Source: Methyloceanibacter sp.
GTDB lineage: Bacteria; Pseudomonadota; Alphaproteobacteria; Rhizobiales; Methyloligellaceae
Assembly (NCBI GenBank): GCA_022865725.1
Contig: JALHTP010000431.1
Coordinates: 1-8,250, forward strand
DNA length: 8,250 nucleotides
Direction of reading: 5' to 3'
Position 1 is the stretch's first letter. Each line of letters begins with the position of its first letter. The position numbers and the translations under genes are program-made. This document shows, piece by piece, positions 5,568-8,250 of this stretch. The notes beneath the pieces were generated by a model. It ran no database searches. It worked only from the letters and a program-made list of their open reading frames with translations, and had not been told where the DNA came from.

Positions 5568-8250
5568 TTACGCCTCGCTAGCAAGCAAAGCTTTAAGGCG
5601 ATAGAGGGCTTCGAGCGCTTCTTTCGGGGTCATGGCGTCGGGACTGAGCGCGGCAAGGGCCTGTTCGAGACGCGAGGCGTGGTCAGGTTTGGCGTCGGCC
5701 GCACCCTTGGCCGCCCTGAACAGCGGCAGGTCGGAGGCCAAGTCGGCCGGTTTCGGGCGCCCATCGGCCTGTTCGAGCGCGCTCAACACTTCATTGGCGC
5801 GGGTCAGCACCGGCGACGGCAGCCCGGCCAGCTTGGCCACGTGGATGCCGTAGGAACGGTCGGCGGCGCCCTGGATTACCCGATAGAGGAACACGATCTC
5901 GTCCCGCCACTCCTTCACCTCGACCGTGGCATTGGCGGCGCTTACGAGCTTGTCGGCGAGCGCCGTCAGCTCATGATAGTGGGTCGCGAACAGGACGCGG
6001 GAGCGGTTCACCTCATGCAGATATTCGAGCGCGGCCCAGGCGATCGACAGCCCATCGAAGGTCGCCGTGCCGCGGCCGATCTCGTCCAGCACGACGAAGG
6101 AGCGCGGCGTGGCCTGATTGAGGATCGAGGCGGTCTCGATCATCTCCACCATGAAGGTGGAGCGGCCCCGCGCCAGATCGTCGGCGGCGCCGACGCGGCT
6201 GAACAGGCGATCGACCACGCCGATATGGGCGTATCTCGCCGGCACGAAGGAGCCTGACTGCGCCAACACCACGATGAGCGCGTTCTGGCGGAGGAAGGTC
6301 GATTTGCCGCCCATATTGGGACCGGTCACCACGAGGATGCGCGTGCCGGCACCGTCGCCGGTGCCGAGGCTACAATCGTTGCCGACGAAGCTTACGCCGT
6401 CACTCCGCCGCAAATTCTGCTCGACCGTCGGATGACGCCCGTCCTCGACGGCGAAGACGAGGCTTCCGTCGATCTTGGGCCGCACATAGTTCTCCTCGAC
6501 CGCCAGCTCGGCGAGGCCCGCGTAATGGTCGAGCTCGGCGAGAGCGGCGCTCGCCGCCGCAAGGGCGCTCTTCTCGGCCAGCACCTCTTGGGCGAGCCTG
6601 GCGAAGATTTCCAGCTCGAGCGCAAGCGCCCGGTCGGCGGCTTGGGTGATGCGCGCCTCGAGCTCGGCAAGCTCGGGCGTCGAGAAGCGCACCACATTGG
6701 CGAGCGTCTGGCGGTGGATGAAGAGCTCGACATGCGGCGGCTTGGTCAGGACCGCCCCATGCAGCGCCGTGACCTCGATGAAATAGCCGAGCACATTGTT
6801 GTGGCGGACCTTCAGCGATTTGATGCCGGTGGCTTCGGCGTAAGTCGCTTGCAGCCCGGCGATGACCTGACGGCTGCCGTCGCGCAAACTTCGATGCTCG
6901 TCGAGATCGCCGTCCGCGCCCGCGCGGATGAAGCCTCCGTCGCGCGCGTTGACGGGAAGCGTTTCGGCAAGCGCCGCCGATAGAGCCTGCTCGATAGGCG
7001 CGGGAGTGGCGGCAAGACCTTCGACAATGCCCATAAGCTCTCGCGGCAACCCGAGGGCCTCGCCGGTGTGCATGAGATGGGCGGCGAGCGCATGCGCCGA
7101 ACGGATCGCCGCGCTCACGGCGCCAAGATCGCGCGGGCCGCCGCGCCCAAGCGCCAATCGCGCCAGCGCGCGGGCGAGATCGGGAGCCGCCTTCAGCTCC
7201 TCGCGCAGCAGGGCCCTCAGGCGCGGCTCATCGGCAAGGTAGGAAACCGCATCGAGACGCGCGTTCACCGCGGCAGGATCGGTCAGCGGGCTGCCGAGCC
7301 GGCTGGCAAGCTCGCGCGCGCCGGCCGCGGTGACGGTGCGGTCGATTGCGGCAAGCAGACTCCCTGCGCGGGAGCCTTGGTTCGAGCGCATCAGCTCGAG
7401 ATTGGCGCGGGTGGCGGCGTCGATGATCAGGAGGCTGCCTGCGCTCTCTTTCCGCGGCGGACGCAGCAGCGGCGCTTTGCCGACCTGGGTGATCTCGACA
7501 TAGACGAGCAGCCCGGCTAGCGCCGCGAGCTCGGCCTTGGTGAATTCGCCATAAGCGTCGAGCGCGGCGACCCCGAGCAGGGTCTTCAACGCCCGCTCGC
7601 CGCGTTGCGAATCGAAATGAGCGCGCGGGCAGGGCGTCAGCGCGGCACCTGCCTCCTCGATCAGACGGCGTAGGCCGGCGTCGCCCGCGAGGTCGTCGCC
7701 GGCCAGCACTTCGCCAGGCTTCAGCCGGGCAAGCTCGCCGGCAAGATCGCTCGCGCTCGCCGACGAGGCGATCAGCTCGCCGGTCGAGATGTCGAGGGAG
7801 GCGAGCGCATAGAAGTGGCCGCCGCCGCCTTTCTCGGGCGCGCGGAACAGCGCGGTAAGGAAATTGTGGGAGCGCGCGTCGAGCAAGGTCTCCTCGGTGA
7901 GCGTGCCTGGCGTCACCAGGCGCACCACATCGCGGCGCACCACGGATTTCGGCCCGCGCTTCTTCGCCTCGGCGGGGTCCTCGATCTGCTCGCAGACCGC
8001 CACCCGGTGGCCTCGGGCGATCAGGCGCTGGAGGTAATCGTCGGCGGCAACGACCGGCACGCCGCACATGGGGATGTCCAGGCCTTGATGCTTGCCGCGC
8101 TTGGTCAGCGCGATGCCGAGAGTGCGCGAGGCGATCTCGGCGTCCTCGAAGAACAGCTCGTAGAAATCGCCCATGCGGTAGAACAGGAGGCAGTCGGCAT
8201 TGGCCGCCTTGATCTCCAGATATTGGGCGATCATGGGCGTGGCAGGAGAC
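5568..8250 (-). CDS. mutS: DNA mismatch repair protein MutS (start probably just beyond the window)
   Basis: MutS recognises mismatches and small loops and, with ATP, recruits MutL. From the first ATG inside the window (8234) 888 residues are seen. The mismatch-recognition domain has the Phe-X-Glu motif in MGDFYELFFEDA (Phe24, Glu26). The connector, lever and clamp regions follow, with VLGYFIEVT at 481-489. The ATPase domain has Walker A GPNMGGKST (638-646), the STFMVEM signature (692-698), Walker B VVLDEIGRGT (714-723) and FATHYHEL (749-756). A DLPLF element (835-839) resembles a beta-clamp-binding motif, and a C-terminal helical segment ends the protein. The frame stays open upstream of 8234: the codons there read Ser-Pro-Ala-Thr-Pro, matching the TPMM.Q-type lead-in common in alphaproteobacterial MutS, and no Shine-Dalgarno precedes 8234. 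The true start is therefore likely upstream of base 8250, although 8234 cannot be excluded. The stop lies 35 bases before glnD. Confidence 0.96.
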   Translation of the reverse strand, partial: SPATPMIAQYLEIKAANADCLLFYRMGDFYELFFEDAEIASRTLGIALTKRGKHQGLDIPMCGVPVVAADDYLQRLIARGHRVAVCEQIEDPAEAKKRGPKSVVRRDVVRLVTPGTLTEETLLDARSHNFLTALFRAPEKGGGGHFYALASLDISTGELIASSASASDLAGELARLKPGEVLAGDDLAGDAGLRRLIEEAGAALTPCPRAHFDSQRGERALKTLLGVAALDAYGEFTKAELAALAGLLVYVEITQVGKAPLLRPPRKESAGSLLIIDAATRANLELMRSNQGSRAGSLLAAIDRTVTAAGARELASRLGSPLTDPAAVNARLDAVSYLADEPRLRALLREELKAAPDLARALARLALGRGGPRDLGAVSAAIRSAHALAAHLMHTGEALGLPRELMGIVEGLAATPAPIEQALSAALAETLPVNARDGGFIRAGADGDLDEHRSLRDGSRQVIAGLQATYAEATGIKSLKVRHNNVLGYFIEVTALHGAVLTKPPHVELFIHRQTLANVVRFSTPELAELEARITQAADRALALELEIFARLAQEVLAEKSALAAASAALAELDHYAGLAELAVEENYVRPKIDGSLVFAVEDGRHPTVEQNLRRSDGVSFVGNDCSLGTGDGAGTRILVVTGPNMGGKSTFLRQNALIVVLAQSGSFVPARYAHIGVVDRLFSRVGAADDLARGRSTFMVEMIETASILNQATPRSFVVLDEIGRGTATFDGLSIAWAALEYLHEVNRSRVLFATHYHELTALADKLVSAANATVEVKEWRDEIVFLYRVIQGAADRSYGIHVAKLAGLPSPVLTRANEVLSALEQADGRPKPADLASDLPLFRAAKGAADAKPDHASRLEQALAALSPDAMTPKEALEALYRLKALLASEA

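Noticed and set aside
3880..5604. A 574-codon open frame on the plus strand opposite glnD
   Set aside because: It is fully antisense to a complete GlnD with all motifs intact. Its translation is low-complexity, rich in Glu, Ala, Gly, Val and His with no recognisable domain, as expected from the complement of G+C-rich codons.
5559..6257. A 232-codon plus-strand open frame opposite the 3' end of mutS
   Set aside because: It is antisense to the MutS ATPase region, has no recognisable domain, and is best explained by G+C-rich codon use on the other strand.
1..8250. Search for mobile elements, CRISPR arrays, tRNA genes, riboswitches or defence genes
   Set aside because: No transposase, integrase, long terminal inverted repeats, regularly spaced repeats, tRNA-like cloverleaf or defence-type domain was recognised. 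Nearly all bases belong to five housekeeping-type genes on one strand.

Overview
This window is a high-G+C stretch in which every supported gene lies on the minus strand. From right to left, which is the direction of transcription, the genes are mutS (mismatch repair), glnD (PII uridylyltransferase), murJ (lipid II flippase), a CitE-like HpcH/HpaI-family CoA-ester lyase gene, and the first 44 codons of trpS (tryptophanyl-tRNA synthetase). The G+C-rich codon use, the MutS, GlnD and MurJ sequence styles, and the order mutS-glnD-murJ-trpS point to an alphaproteobacterium, most likely in the Hyphomicrobiales (Rhizobiales). A genus cannot be named from this sequence alone.

Layout: mutS occupies about 5568-8250 and its start probably lies beyond the right edge. 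A 35-base gap separates it from glnD (2752-5532), and the glnD stop overlaps the murJ start by one base (TGATG), so these two are probably translationally coupled. murJ ends at 1196 beside an imperfect inverted repeat. A gap of about 100 bases with a candidate promoter and a good ribosome binding site leads into the CitE-like gene (206-1096). A 73-base gap with a 7-bp-stem hairpin leads to trpS, which has its own clear Shine-Dalgarno sequence and runs off the left edge.

The genes do not form one pathway. MutS starts mismatch repair. GlnD senses glutamine and sets the uridylylation state of PII, and so controls nitrogen assimilation. MurJ moves lipid II across the inner membrane for cell-wall synthesis, and TrpS charges tRNA-Trp. 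The CitE-like enzyme, probably a malyl-CoA/citramalyl-CoA type lyase or thioesterase, is the one accessory-looking member, sitting between murJ and trpS.

I see no mobile element, CRISPR array, tRNA, rRNA, phage gene or defence system. The region reads as ordinary chromosomal backbone. I did not find a convincing undescribed system; the observations below are modest. The long plus-strand reading frames opposite glnD, murJ and mutS look like by-products of G+C-rich codon use.
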